64,000 nt of DNA from Deltaproteobacteria bacterium (GTDB taxonomy: Bacteria > Myxococcota_A > Polyangia > Nannocystales > Nannocystaceae): positions 2,957,501 to 3,021,500 of the forward strand of contig JADJEE010000012.1 in the NCBI GenBank assembly GCA_016709225.1, written 5' to 3'. The position numbers and the translations under genes were made by a program. Shown here piece after piece: positions 1 through 8,714 of the stretch. Numbering within the stretch: position 1 is the first letter of the stretch; every line of letters begins with the position of its first letter. The notes beneath the pieces are model-generated. The model ran no database searches. It was not told the DNA's origin and was given only the letters and a program-made list of their open reading frames with translations.

Positions 1-293
1 GATCTCGGTGAGTGAATAGCTCCGGCCCGCGTGCATCGGCGCGCAGCGTACCGCCCGCCACCGCGAGAATCACCCCGGGCGATCGCGTGCAGCATTTCGC
101 TGACCTCTTGCGCGCTGACCTGATAGCCCCGCCGTCGCAACTCTGCTGGGCGAGACGGGCGAGACCGTTGGCCCATCCGCGCTGGGTGAGCTAAGCTCAC
201 CGGAGCGCAGGTCGATGCACTGCGCCGTAGGCTAGCAGCGAGGTGGAGCATCACCACCGTCGAGTCGAGTGTGTCGTCGAAGGTCGTGCTGTC
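1..293. other. left-edge intergenic stretch
   Basis: No convincing complete gene lies here. On the minus strand an ATG at position 36 opens a 12-codon frame (MHAGRSYSLTEI) that runs off the window edge and could be the start of a neighbouring gene, but no Shine-Dalgarno site supports it. A near-perfect palindrome, GGTGAGCT-A-AGCTCACC, lies at 185-201; it has no T-run, so it could be an operator or a chance repeat. Confidence 0.3.
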
Positions 294-1739
294 GTGCCGT
301 GGTGCATCAGGTCGAAGTGTCGTGGTCGGTGGCCGTGTTGCGGCGCGATGGTGCTCGTGGTCGCGGGTGCCTGCGCGGAACAGTCGGAGCCCCGCGAGTG
401 GTCGACCCGGGATTTGATCGTCGTCGAGCCGTACGATCCCTACGGCACCGCCCGCGAGTACGCGCTCGTCGACGCGGACGGCGAGCGACGCCCGCTTCCG
501 ATCCAAGAGGTGGAGTCGGTGAGCTGGGCGCTCGATGGCGACGTCCTGCTCGCACACACGTCCCTCGGTGCGGTCTGGGGGTGGTCGGGGCATGAAGAGC
601 CCCCGTGGCTGCTCCACGAGCCGTCCGTCATTCCGGGGCTCACCCAGACGCTGCAGGTCGCGCCCGGTGGACGCTACGCGGCGCTGCACAATTACACGGA
701 GACGGTGCGGGGGTTGGGTCTGACGGTGCTGGATGTTCTCGAGCGCCGTCCCGTCGGCGCTCCGCTCGCGTGCACGACCGGACCCGGTGTCGTGTGGGTC
801 GGCGAAGGCCCTGAGCTGCTCGAGGAGACCGACGAATGCGGCTGCTGTCTGATGCCCACGCCATTCACCGTGACCCACGTGCGTCCCGGCGGTGAAGACG
901 ACGTGTTGGTCGCTGGCGTCGAAGTATCGCCGCAGATCGACATCGATCCACGACGAAGTCTCGCCACGGTCTCGTCGGAGGGGCGGTGGCAGCTCTACGA
1001 GCTCGGCCGCGATGACGACGTGTTGGTGCTCGATGAACCCGATGCGAGCGAGTATCGGAGCTGGTCACCGGATGGCAAGCACATGGCACAGGTCACCGAC
1101 CAGCAGGGCGTCGTGCGCGACCGCCGAGGCGCGGTGGTCTGGGAGGGCGAGCTCGCCGGGTTCTCGAGCATGACGTGGTCGCGCGCCGGTGATCGCTTCG
1201 TGGTGCAGCGGAGTTGTGCCGACGATCTGTGGCGGCTCGAGCTGGTCGATCTCACGCGAAGCGAACCAGTGGAGATCGTGGGCTGCGACGATCTGAGGTT
1301 GGTCAGTTGGAGTCCACGAGGCGACGCGCTCCTCATGAAGGTCGGCTGCGGGGACGACGATGGCGCGCTCGAGCGCGTCGATCTCGGCACCAACGAGCGA
1401 CGGAGGTTGATCGACGCGACCCCGTGCGACACCATCGGATTGGGATGGTCACCCGACCAAACCACCTACGCTGCGTGGGAAGCGTGCGAGGCGGGCGGGG
1501 CCCGCGTGCGGTTCTTCGACGCGGACGGCGAAGCGATAGCAGCCGGCTCCTGCGATGCGTACCTGGATGCAGTGTGGTCTCCGGACTCTGACATGCTGGC
1601 GCTCACGCAGGGCCGCTTCGGCGACGAGGGGGCGCCACCGCATCTCCACCTGCTGCGCAGCGACGGCAAACTTCGCGATCTCGGCGAGGGTCTCATTCCG
1701 CTCGGCGTGCACAACGACTGGCGCCCGGGCCCTCCCTAG
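294..1739 (+). CDS. WD40/TolB-like beta-propeller lipoprotein
   Basis: This is a probable secreted lipoprotein of about 481 residues. The GTG at 294 is preferred because it puts a basic stretch (RSKCRGR) before a hydrophobic run ending in VAGAC, a non-canonical but plausible lipobox; an in-frame ATG at 243 would add 17 unlikely residues. The mature part has recurring motifs of the TolB/WD40 type such as SWSPDGKHM, TWSRAGDRF, SWSPRGDAL, GWSPDQTTY and VWSPDSDML, spaced about 40-50 residues apart, as expected for propeller blades. A CGCC motif sits mid-protein. It probably acts as a binding or scaffold protein on the periplasmic or outer face; no catalytic motif was seen. The next gene begins 3 bases after its stop, so the two may be co-transcribed. 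Confidence 0.7.
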   Translation: MPWCIRSKCRGRWPCCGAMVLVVAGACAEQSEPREWSTRDLIVVEPYDPYGTAREYALVDADGERRPLPIQEVESVSWALDGDVLLAHTSLGAVWGWSGHEEPPWLLHEPSVIPGLTQTLQVAPGGRYAALHNYTETVRGLGLTVLDVLERRPVGAPLACTTGPGVVWVGEGPELLEETDECGCCLMPTPFTVTHVRPGGEDDVLVAGVEVSPQIDIDPRRSLATVSSEGRWQLYELGRDDDVLVLDEPDASEYRSWSPDGKHMAQVTDQQGVVRDRRGAVVWEGELAGFSSMTWSRAGDRFVVQRSCADDLWRLELVDLTRSEPVEIVGCDDLRLVSWSPRGDALLMKVGCGDDDGALERVDLGTNERRRLIDATPCDTIGLGWSPDQTTYAAWEACEAGGARVRFFDADGEAIAAGSCDAYLDAVWSPDSDMLALTQGRFGDEGAPPHLHLLRSDGKLRDLGEGLIPLGVHNDWRPGPP

Positions 1740-1742
1740 TAT

Positions 1743-2069
1743 GTGTCCGACCGCGATACGGACGACGCGCGCATGAACTTCGACGACGAGCACGAGCGCC
1801 GAAAGGCGGCCTTTCCGGAGGCGATCCGCGCCGCGCACGGGCACTCGAGCCATCATCGGGCTGAGCTGCTGGCGAGTGCGACGTGCGGCTGCTTCTACTG
1901 CTGCGCCACGTTCGCACCGGGCGAGATCGACGAGTGGACGGACGAAGTCGACGACGAGGGTCAGACTGCGCTCTGCCCACGGTGCGGAGTCGACGCGGTC
2001 CTCGGTGATCGATCGGGATACCCGCTGTCGCCGGAGTTCCTCCGGGAGATGCATCGCCGCTGGTTCTAA
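1743..2069 (+). CDS. small Cys-rich protein with two CxxC pairs
   Basis: This is a 108-residue soluble protein starting at GTG 1743, 3 bases after the previous stop. It carries a CGCFYC cluster near residue 50 and a CPRCG knuckle near residue 82, which together look like one zinc-ribbon site. The pattern of Cys-rich knuckle, an EIDEW stretch, then ALCPRCGVDAV and a closing EFLREMHRRWF matches a family of short bacterial cytoplasmic proteins that I recall only as uncharacterised. The first 25 residues are acidic and polar. No enzyme motif is visible, so a role cannot be given beyond likely zinc binding. Confidence 0.65.
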   Translation: MSDRDTDDARMNFDDEHERRKAAFPEAIRAAHGHSSHHRAELLASATCGCFYCCATFAPGEIDEWTDEVDDEGQTALCPRCGVDAVLGDRSGYPLSPEFLREMHRRWF

Positions 2070-2120
2070 CGACGCGCCGCGGCCGACCGAGCCCAGGCCG
2101 AGGTCGGGGGGCATCTCATC

Positions 2121-2765
2121 ATGCGCGCGTTCATTCGTGATCAACTGGCCCGCTTGGGCTTGGGCAGACTCGCCAAGCACCCGCCTCCGAACCAGGTATC
2201 GTCAGATGCCGACCCCGGCGAGCGCCCCTGGTCGCTGGGAGTCGAGCAGAGCCTGCAGCGCCGAGAGGTCAGCGTGACGGGGATGATCACCGACCGGAGC
2301 GCGACGACGATCATCGCGCAGATGCTGTACCTCGACGCAGAGGATCCGGCGGCCCCGATGACCCTGCGCATCGACTCGCCCGGTGGCGTCGCGACATCGA
2401 CGTTGGCGATCTACGACGCGATCCAGCACGTCAAGGCGCCGGTTTGCACCGCCGTCGCGGGCGTGGCCGGAGGAACGGCAATCCTGATCGCCGTCGCGGG
2501 CGCGTCCGGCCATCGCACCGCGACCGCGAGGTCGCTCTATCGCTTCGTCCGCTTCCGCTTCCGGTACAGAAGTGAAGCGGCGGGGCGCGAGTGCGATCGC
2601 CTGGTCGACGCGTTCGCGGCGGCGATCGGCAGGCACACGCAGCTCGATCGACGCGCGGTCGCCCGCGCGATGGATCGAGAGGAGCGGATGCATGCGCTCG
2701 TCGCGTTGCGACGTGGCTTCGTCGACCATGTCGGGGGCGGCGACCTACTCGATGGTGGTCGCTGA
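2121..2765 (+). CDS. ClpP-like protein lacking catalytic residues
   Basis: The protein has 214 residues, close to normal ClpP length, and the ClpP core is clear: MLYLDAEDP (69-77), RIDSPGG (83-89) and LAIYDAIQHVK (95-105), then a hydrophobic helix and a closing GFVDHVGGG. In active ClpP the nucleophile lies in GQAASMG; here the matching segment is AGVAGGTA, with Gly118 at the Ser position. The catalytic His (IHQP in ClpP) is also missing, since residues 138-148 contain only SLYRFVRFRFR. The fold is therefore probably kept but peptidase activity lost. Inactive ClpP paralogues (for example cyanobacterial ClpR) can join mixed rings or act as regulators, but no clpX or active clpP is nearby. The surroundings contain decayed transposons, so relaxed selection is another explanation. 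Confidence 0.7.
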   Translation: MRAFIRDQLARLGLGRLAKHPPPNQVSSDADPGERPWSLGVEQSLQRREVSVTGMITDRSATTIIAQMLYLDAEDPAAPMTLRIDSPGGVATSTLAIYDAIQHVKAPVCTAVAGVAGGTAILIAVAGASGHRTATARSLYRFVRFRFRYRSEAAGRECDRLVDAFAAAIGRHTQLDRRAVARAMDREERMHALVALRRGFVDHVGGGDLLDGGR

Positions 2766-2793
2766 TCGCCGGCGATCACTCGAGCCCGCCTTG

Positions 2794-3055
2794 GGTGCGT
2801 GGGGTGACGACGCGCCGGTGTTGAGCTGCGAAGTCGAGGGCGGCCACGGGCGCAGGCCCGGCGTGTCGAACATGGGCACCTGCGTGGGCGGGGTCGCACT
2901 CGCGGGGCGCTCCTGCGGGCCGCAGCAGCGAGCGCAGTGCGTGATGGTTCGAGAAGACACCGAAGTAGCAGACCTGATGCTGCCGCGGCGGCGGCACCAG
3001 GCCGACCAGGCGGGCGAGGAAGCGCTCGGGCTCGACATCGACGTGGGTCGCGCCT
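2794..3055 (+). repeat. 262-bp direct repeat, copy A
   Basis: This segment is nearly identical to 5061-5322, in the same orientation, with a few substitutions and one-base indels (for example GCGGGGCGCTCC here against GCGGGCGCTCC there). It corresponds to part of the IS91-like transposase remnant. Confidence 0.8.
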
Positions 3056-3105
3056 CGCCGCGAGGACGCCCCGACCTCACTTGTGCGTCCAATCCGCAAC
3101 GCCAT
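2794..3105 (-). pseudogene. IS91-like (Y2) transposase fragment, copy A
   Basis: On the minus strand this codes a fragment with HVDVEPERFLARLVGLVPPP followed by YFGVFSNHHALRSLL, the block that follows the catalytic region in IS91/IS801-type transposases (typically LVPPPRxHLVRYHGVFAP). Both ends are missing and no full-length frame exists, so it is a decayed remnant. It shares a 262-bp block with the remnant near 5.1 kb. Confidence 0.6.
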
Positions 3106-3173
3106 CGATGACGTCCTCCCAGGCGCGTCGATCGAGGATGGCCGCGCGTTCCCGATCCGATACTCTGCCGGAC

Positions 3174-4580
3174 GTGCCGAAGCTCAAGCCGAAGGATCCG
3201 CTCGCCGCCGTCCGCTCTCATCCCGAGAAGGTGAAGAAGCTCGAGATCAACCCGGCGGACGCGCGGAACAATGGCTTCGAGGTGAAGCCCCTGAAGGCGT
3301 TCCCCGAGGAGGTCCTGGCGTGCAAGAACCTCGTGTCGCTCGAGATCTTTCGCGGCATCACCGGCCCAGTGACGATCCCCGACGGCATCGGGAAGCTGAG
3401 GAACCTCGAAGTGCTCATGCTTGGCGGTCTCTCGCTGAGGGCGGTGCCAAAGGCCATCGGCGACCTGTCGAAGCTGAAGACGCTGAGTCTCGACTACAAT
3501 GCGTCGCTCGCGGCGCTCCCCGACACGATCGGTCGCCTGAAGAACCTCGAGACGATCAGCTTCACGGACACGAGGATTCGGGAGCTCCCCAAGGCTCTCT
3601 TCGACTGCAAGCGCCTGAAGCGACTCGATCTGCGTGGTATCGCGAAGGTGCCGCCTGGACTCGGCAAGCTCACCAACCTGGAAGAGCTCTACATCCAGGC
3701 GAGCGCGCTCGCGGGGGTCGGCGCAGAGATCGGCAGGCTCACGAAGCTGAAGACGCTGTTCGTCGACGGGAAGGGCGCGGTGCCTGCGGCCGTCTTCTCG
3801 CTCTCGGGAGTGACGACGCTCCAACTCCGGGGCCTCGGTCTGAAGGAGCTCCCGCCACTGGGCGGCCTGAAGAAGCTCGTTCGACTCGACATCAGCGACA
3901 ACAAGCTGACTTCGGTCTCTCCGGCGATCGCGAGCCTGCCGGCGCTCGAGGTCCTCGACTTCAGCGGCAATCCGCTTCCGATCGAAGAGAAGCGCATCGT
4001 CGACGCGATGATGAAGGTCTCGCCTGCGAAGCGCGCTTCGAAGCTCGGCGCCGCGAAGCCGAAGCCCGCCGCAAAGGCGAAGACAGCCACCAAGACGAAG
4101 AAGGCTGGAGCCCGGAAGGCGCAACCTCGCCCCAAGGCGCCTCGGCGATTCGGCAGCGTCGTGAGCGAGAACCCCTCGCTCGTGATTCGCATCGGCGAGA
4201 AGGACTCGAAGAAGAGGCCGGTCACGGTCAGCCTCGACGTGGGACAAGGCATCGCGCACGTCTGGGCCGCGGGCAACGACGGCCGCCTCGCGGTCACGGA
4301 GATGGTGCTCGAAGGAGAAGAGTCGGACATGAGCGCGGACGATCGGGAGCTCTTCTTCGAGTTCATCCGCGCTCCGCTGGCCAAGGGAGCGAAGCTGGTC
4401 GGAAAGTTCGACATCGAAGACGACGACGACTGGATGATCCAGCTCGCGCCCGCGAAGGGCGACGCAGAGGAAGACGGCGTGGTCGTCGATGTCGTCAGCA
4501 CGAGCTGGAAGGTCATGCTCGAGCCCGAGGTGCGCGCCGCGTGGGGCAAGGGCCGCCGCTGTCTCCTGGTTCCAGCCTGA
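3174..4580 (+). CDS. leucine-rich repeat protein
   Basis: This is a 468-residue protein starting at GTG 3174 (MPKLKPKDPL...). Upstream in-frame starts would read through transposon remnant, so they were rejected. Residues about 40-300 contain roughly ten leucine-rich repeats of the LxxLxxLxLxxN/T-x-LxxLPxxIGxLxNL type (IGKLRNLEVL, IGDLSKLKTL, IGRLKNLETI and so on). Then comes a Lys/Ala/Pro-rich basic linker (about 295-330) and an acidic C-terminal domain of about 130 residues containing FDIEDDDDW. There is no signal peptide, so a cytoplasmic protein-binding role is likely. The gene is bracketed by two direct copies of an IS91-like fragment, which suggests it may have been carried by that element. 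Confidence 0.7.
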   Translation: MPKLKPKDPLAAVRSHPEKVKKLEINPADARNNGFEVKPLKAFPEEVLACKNLVSLEIFRGITGPVTIPDGIGKLRNLEVLMLGGLSLRAVPKAIGDLSKLKTLSLDYNASLAALPDTIGRLKNLETISFTDTRIRELPKALFDCKRLKRLDLRGIAKVPPGLGKLTNLEELYIQASALAGVGAEIGRLTKLKTLFVDGKGAVPAAVFSLSGVTTLQLRGLGLKELPPLGGLKKLVRLDISDNKLTSVSPAIASLPALEVLDFSGNPLPIEEKRIVDAMMKVSPAKRASKLGAAKPKPAAKAKTATKTKKAGARKAQPRPKAPRRFGSVVSENPSLVIRIGEKDSKKRPVTVSLDVGQGIAHVWAAGNDGRLAVTEMVLEGEESDMSADDRELFFEFIRAPLAKGAKLVGKFDIEDDDDWMIQLAPAKGDAEEDGVVVDVVSTSWKVMLEPEVRAAWGKGRRCLLVPA

Positions 4581-4849
4581 GCCTAAGGGGTTTGAAGGAG
4601 CCTAAGAGGTTTGAAGCGGGTATCGGAGACGTGGTTCGTGCGTGCAGTGGCTGAGGCTGCGAGCCAGCGTACGTGCTGAGCTAGGGGCGGGGAGGATTGC
4701 GCTTGGCCGTGGTGCGCTGCGGGAGCGTCGTCGTGGGCGGGCGTCGCTGGGAAGGACCCGGCGCGCGAAACGGTGGCGTGGTGCTGTCAGGGGCGCGACG
4801 GTCCGGCGACGGTCCGACGACGCTCCGGCGGTGCCGCGCGTTTGGAGGT
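4581..4849. repeat. short tandem repeat and non-coding spacer
   Basis: Just after the LRR stop, a 17-bp unit GCCTAAGGGGTTTGAAG is repeated at 4600-4616 with one change (period 19). The remaining ~230 bases lie beyond the end of the IS91-like remnant and show no supportable gene. Confidence 0.5.
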
Positions 4850-5450
4850 TCAAGGGTCGAAGAAACCGAGTTGTCCGGGCGGGTGCGGACGAGGCGGCGG
4901 CCTTGCACCGTGGAGCAGACGAGCGATCTCGTCGGCGTCGGTGATGGCAGCGATGATGCGCACCGGCCCACCGCATCGTCGGCAGACGGTGACGTCGATG
5001 GCAAACACGCGCGCCAGTAGTTTGGCCCAGCCGATGCGGGCCTTGGGCCCCCTCTGTCAGGGTGCGTGGGGTGACGACGCGCCGGTGTTGAGAATGCGAA
5101 GTCGAAGGCGGCCACGGACGCAGGCCCGCCGTGTCGAACATCGGCACCTGCGTGGGCGGGGTCGCACTCGCGGGCGCTCCTGCGGGCCGCAGCAGCGAGC
5201 GCAGGGCGTGATGGTTCGAGAAGACACCGAAGTACCGCACCTGATGCTGCCGCGGCGGCGGCACCAGGCCGACCAGGCGGGCGAGGAAGCGCTCGGGCTC
5301 GACATCGACGTGGGTCGCGCCTTGGCGCGTGGGCACCTCGAAGAGGATGCGGACACGACCATCTGCGAGGGCTCGGACAGCGTCATGGGCGAACGGTGGC
5401 CGCAGCATGTAGCGGAGCATCCGTGACGTCGCGCGGCGGCCGTTCGCGCC
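4850..5450 (-). pseudogene. IS91-like (Y2) transposase C-terminal half, copy B
   Basis: Reading the minus strand from about 5450, MLRYMLRPPFAHDAV and ALADGRVRILFEVP lead into PERFLARLVGLVPPP and RYFGVFSNHHALRSLL. After one or more frameshifts the frame resumes as AKLLARVFAIDVTVCRRCGG and ends in GQLGFFDP at a TGA complementary to 4850-4852. This order (LRY..RPP block, LVPPP..YHGV-like block, then FAID..CPRCGG and a short tail) is typical of the C-terminal half of IS91-family transposases. The N-terminal zinc-binding and catalytic tyrosine region is missing and the frame is broken, so it is inactive. Its upstream end directly abuts the symporter fragment. Confidence 0.65.
5061..5322 (+). repeat. 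262-bp direct repeat, copy B
   Basis: This is the partner of 2794-3055 and lies inside the longer transposase remnant. The two copies flank the LRR gene in direct orientation. Confidence 0.8.
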
Positions 5451-5451
5451 C

Positions 5452-5901
5452 ATCGTCGGGTTGCTATCGCAGTTTCTCGTGCCGCTCGCGCTCGGGATGC
5501 TCGTGCGCGCGCGGTGGCCAGCGCGGGCGCGGATGGCCGAGAAGGTGGGCAGCATCGCCGGCATCGCCGTCCTCGGCTTGCTCATCGTCACCGGCCTGGT
5601 CAGCAACGCGGCGCTGCTCGGGCGCACCACCGCGCCGATGGTGCTCGCCGCGTTCGGCCTGGGCGCCTGCGGCTTCGGCCTGGGCTGGCTCGGCGCGCGC
5701 GCCGTCGGCCTGCCCTCGGCGCAGCGCCGCACAGTCGCCTTCGAGACCGGCATCCAGAACAGCCCGATGGCGCTCGGCATCATCATCGCGACCTTCCCCG
5801 CGGCAATGCACGAAGAGATGCTGTGGCTGCCGCTGCTCTACGCGCTGCTGGTGCTGCTGACCGCGTCGGTGCTGACACTGGTGTGGCGCCGCTCCGCCTG
5901 A
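5452..5901 (+). pseudogene. bile acid:Na+ symporter family, N-terminally truncated
   Basis: The open frame (IVGLLSQFLVPLALGMLVR... to VWRRSA) matches the C-terminal half of BASS-family transporters (SBF fold). It shows hydrophobic helices and the conserved signature ETGIQNSPMALGIII followed by a last helix. A complete member has about 300 residues and 9-10 helices; only about 148 residues remain here. The loss begins where the IS91-like remnant starts (about 5450), so the 5' half was probably removed by transposition or rearrangement. A downstream TTG at 5461 could start a shortened product, but this is unlikely to form a working transporter. Confidence 0.6.
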
Positions 5902-5916
5902 CGCCGCGCCGCTCGA

Positions 5917-6561
5917 CTACCCTTCGTCGCGCGGCGGGCCGAGCTCGCCGGCGGTGGCCGAGCGCGCCGGCGGCAGCCCGCGTCGTGCCCGCTCGATCGC
6001 CGCGACCGCAGCCTCGGGGTGCGGCGTGCCGACGAGCGTCACCCTGCGCTTCGTCCCACCGCGCCAGACGATCCGCACCGCGCGGCCGTGGTCACCGGGC
6101 ATGTTGTACATCTCGCGTCGGATACCCAAGCCGCCGAAGCGCTTCCAGTCGTAGTCGACGGCCTCGGCGCTCTCGATGGCCGCGGTCGGGATCGTCGGCC
6201 CGAACAGCCCGTACTGGATGCTCACCGCGCCCTCGCTCACCGAGACCCGCAGCACCGAGAACAGCGCCCACAGCACCACGCCCACGGGGATCATCACCAA
6301 CCCCGAGGCCCACGCCGCCGTGAACAGCAGCGCGACGCCGGCCAGCGCGGTGCTGCCGAGCAGGAGCTGCATCCACTTCGGGGCCGGCCGCTTGTCACGG
6401 TGGAGCACCACGCCCTGGCCGGCCATGTACGTCCGCTCGTAGGGATCCACCGCGGCGCTCTCGGGCACGGCGAGGGCCGAAGGATCGGGCGGGGTCTCGT
6501 CGCGCAAGCGCGGTGATCGTACGCCGCGCGGCCTGAGGATCAAGGGCCCGCCGCGAGGCAC
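5917..6561 (-). CDS. two-helix membrane protein, bacterial PH-like domain
   Basis: This is a 214-residue protein. A polar N-terminal region (about 1-60) is followed by two adjacent membrane helices (about residues 66-102: QLLLGSTALAGVALLF and GLVMIPVGVVLWALFSVL). A beta-rich domain then begins RVSVSEGAVSIQYG and includes IPTAAIESAEAVDYDW. Two helices followed by a PH-like beta domain is the layout of many bacterial PH-domain membrane proteins; the assignment is by pattern only. The ATG at 6561 is used, but an in-frame TTG near 6504 (LRDETPPDP) is possible. It converges with the symporter remnant, and its function is unknown. Confidence 0.6.
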   Translation of the reverse strand: MPRGGPLILRPRGVRSPRLRDETPPDPSALAVPESAAVDPYERTYMAGQGVVLHRDKRPAPKWMQLLLGSTALAGVALLFTAAWASGLVMIPVGVVLWALFSVLRVSVSEGAVSIQYGLFGPTIPTAAIESAEAVDYDWKRFGGLGIRREMYNMPGDHGRAVRIVWRGGTKRRVTLVGTPHPEAAVAAIERARRGLPPARSATAGELGPPRDEG

Positions 6562-6600
6562 GACCTCGGCAGGCCGATCGCTGTGGGCCCGCGCTGAGCA

Positions 6601-7012
6601 TCACCGACGCACGTCGCGGCGCTGCACGAGCTTGTCCTTGCGCGACGCCGAGAGCACACGCGCCGGCATGGGCGTGCCGGGGCCGACGACCGCACGGACC
6701 TCGTCGCCGACGCGCAGCAGCGCTGGGCGTGGACCAACCGTCCGTCGCTCTCGATCCGCTCGACGCGGTTGGTGTCCTGGCAGGCCTCGTCGGCGTAGCG
6801 CTGGACCTCGTCGGCGAACTCGAGCACGACCAGCGCGCCCTTGGGTCGCTTGGCGCTGAGCTTCCCGCCGGTGGGCCACCTGGCCACGGCTCCGCAGGCA
6901 ACTCCGCGCTGACCCGGGCCCCTGCGCCGTCGCGGCAGCATGGGATCACGATCACCTGGTCGCGTGGGTGCACCAACCGAAGCGCACCCACGCGGCACGG
7001 TACCTTGTGCAC
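6601..7012 (-). pseudogene. frameshifted small hypothetical gene
   Basis: Three protein-like segments occur on the minus strand in successive frames. The first is LVHPRDQVIVIPCC (from a GTG at 7012), the second KRPKGALVVLEFADEVQRYA, and the third LLRVGDEVRAVVGPGTPMPA ending in QRRDVRR at the stop at 6601. Together they would make a protein of about 130 residues with at least two frameshifts. Its 5' end overlaps the start of the divergent FG-GAP gene. No family was recognised. Base-calling errors could mimic this pattern, but two shifts in 400 bases favour real decay. Confidence 0.4.
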
Positions 7013-8707
7013 CTCGCCGGAGTTCGTTCGGGTCTCGTTGTCGTCGTCGCGCTCGCGGGCTGCCGTGAGTCGACGACGTCGCCGTTTGGTGTACCCGCGA
7101 CCACAAGCGGCCCCGAAGGTACCGAGGACGGCGACGATGAGGCTTCGACCGGCATGCAGAGCAGCGGCGCGGCCGATGCGGATGGCGACGAGGGTCCGCG
7201 GCTCGACCTAGGCGTGCCCGACGGGCCCGACGGGCCCGTGGTGTGCGAGCTCGGCGAGGACGAGCTCGACGTACCGCCATCGTGCATGAACGAAGCACCC
7301 GCGGGATCGTTCGACGCCACGCTCGAGTGGGCGTGGCACGGTCACGACGGCGACACTCATGCGGTGGCGACGGCCCTCGTCGCACAGACCAACGATGACG
7401 ACGGCAACGGTCAGATCGATCTGTGCGACACGCCCGACGTGATCGTGCTCGCCTTTGGGCCGAGCGCCTTCGAGGCCGACTCGTTCTTCACCGCGACGGG
7501 CCACCTGTACGCGCTCGACGGCGCCAGCGGGCAGATGTTGTGGCAGGCCGGCCCGGTGTCGGCGTGGGGGCAACCGGCGCTCGGCGACCTCGATGGCGAC
7601 GGCGCGATCGAGATCGTCGCGCCGACCTCGCTCGTCGGCCCGCTCGCGGCGTGGAATCACGACGGTTCCCCCGTCGAGGGCTTCGCCGAAGCGCCGCTGC
7701 TCGGCAGCGATCCAGTGGACGGGTGCTGCGGCATGACCAGCGCGATCGCCCTGGCCGACCTCGATCACGACGAAACGCCGGAGATCGTGCTCGGCACATT
7801 GATCCTCGACGCCACGGGGCATCTCATCGGCCAGCTCGACGAGACCGCCCCGCAGATGGCCGCGACCACGGTGGTCGCCGATCTCGACGAGGACGGCACG
7901 ACCGAGCTCATCACCGCACAGGGCGTCTACCGCTACCTCGGCGACGGCGCGACGCAGAAGCGGTTCGACACCGGCATCGACGTCGGTCACCCGCATGTCG
8001 CCGATCTCGATGGCGACGGCGACGCCGAGCTGCTGGTGTCTCATGCGGCGGGCCTCAGCGTGTTCGAACACGACGGCACCCCGCGGATCATCGACGCGCG
8101 CCCACTCGGCGCCGCCGAGGGCTGGGGCCGCCCTGCCGCGATCCACGACTTCGACGGCGACGACCACGCGCAGTGGGCCATGAGCGTCGGCGAAGTGTTC
8201 GCGATCTTCTCACTCGCGGGCGACGAGATCGTCATCGACGGTCAATGGGTGGTCGAGGATTTCACGGGCGAGGCCACCGGCACCGCCTTCGATTTTCTCG
8301 GCGACGGCGCCGCCGAAGCGATGTACGGCGACGAAAAGGTGCTCTGGGTGTTCGACACCGCGATGCCACAGGCGCCGCCGTTGGTCGAGCAGCCGCGATC
8401 GAGTCGCACGCTCATCGAGTATCCGACGGTGGTCGACGTCGACAACGACGGATCCGCCGAGATCATCGTGATCAGCAACGAAGACCTCGACGGCAACGCG
8501 TCGTCGCCCACAGTGCAGGTGTATGGCGACGCCGACAGCCGGTGGATCCAAGCGCGGCGGATCTGGAACCAGCACACGTATCACGTGACGAACGTGCGCG
8601 AAGACGGACGAATCCCGGCCGTCGAGGTCCCCCACTGGCGCGGACTCAACACGTTCCGCACCAACGCACAGATCGAGGGCAGCGCGACGTGCGTGCCCGC
8701 GGGCTGA
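7007..8707 (+). CDS. FG-GAP/VCBS-repeat lipoprotein
   Basis: This is a secreted lipoprotein of about 566 residues. The GTG at 7007 gives a short signal peptide (MHLAGVRSGLVVVVALAGC) with a perfect LAGC lipobox; an in-frame GTG at 6968 would only lengthen the n-region. After a spacer rich in Thr/Ser/Asp/Gly, the mature protein has repeated DxDGDGxxE-type calcium-binding loops typical of FG-GAP/VCBS beta-propellers (GDLDGDGAIEIV, VADLDEDGTTELI, ADLDGDGDAELL, VDVDNDGSAEII). The closing segment (WNQHTYHVTNV...GLNTFRTNAQ) is one I recall at the end of myxobacterial FG-GAP proteins. The likely location is the outer membrane surface, with an adhesion or binding role. No catalytic motif was found. 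Confidence 0.75.
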   Translation: MHLAGVRSGLVVVVALAGCRESTTSPFGVPATTSGPEGTEDGDDEASTGMQSSGAADADGDEGPRLDLGVPDGPDGPVVCELGEDELDVPPSCMNEAPAGSFDATLEWAWHGHDGDTHAVATALVAQTNDDDGNGQIDLCDTPDVIVLAFGPSAFEADSFFTATGHLYALDGASGQMLWQAGPVSAWGQPALGDLDGDGAIEIVAPTSLVGPLAAWNHDGSPVEGFAEAPLLGSDPVDGCCGMTSAIALADLDHDETPEIVLGTLILDATGHLIGQLDETAPQMAATTVVADLDEDGTTELITAQGVYRYLGDGATQKRFDTGIDVGHPHVADLDGDGDAELLVSHAAGLSVFEHDGTPRIIDARPLGAAEGWGRPAAIHDFDGDDHAQWAMSVGEVFAIFSLAGDEIVIDGQWVVEDFTGEATGTAFDFLGDGAAEAMYGDEKVLWVFDTAMPQAPPLVEQPRSSRTLIEYPTVVDVDNDGSAEIIVISNEDLDGNASSPTVQVYGDADSRWIQARRIWNQHTYHVTNVREDGRIPAVEVPHWRGLNTFRTNAQIEGSATCVPAG

Positions 8708-8714
8708 CGCGTGG

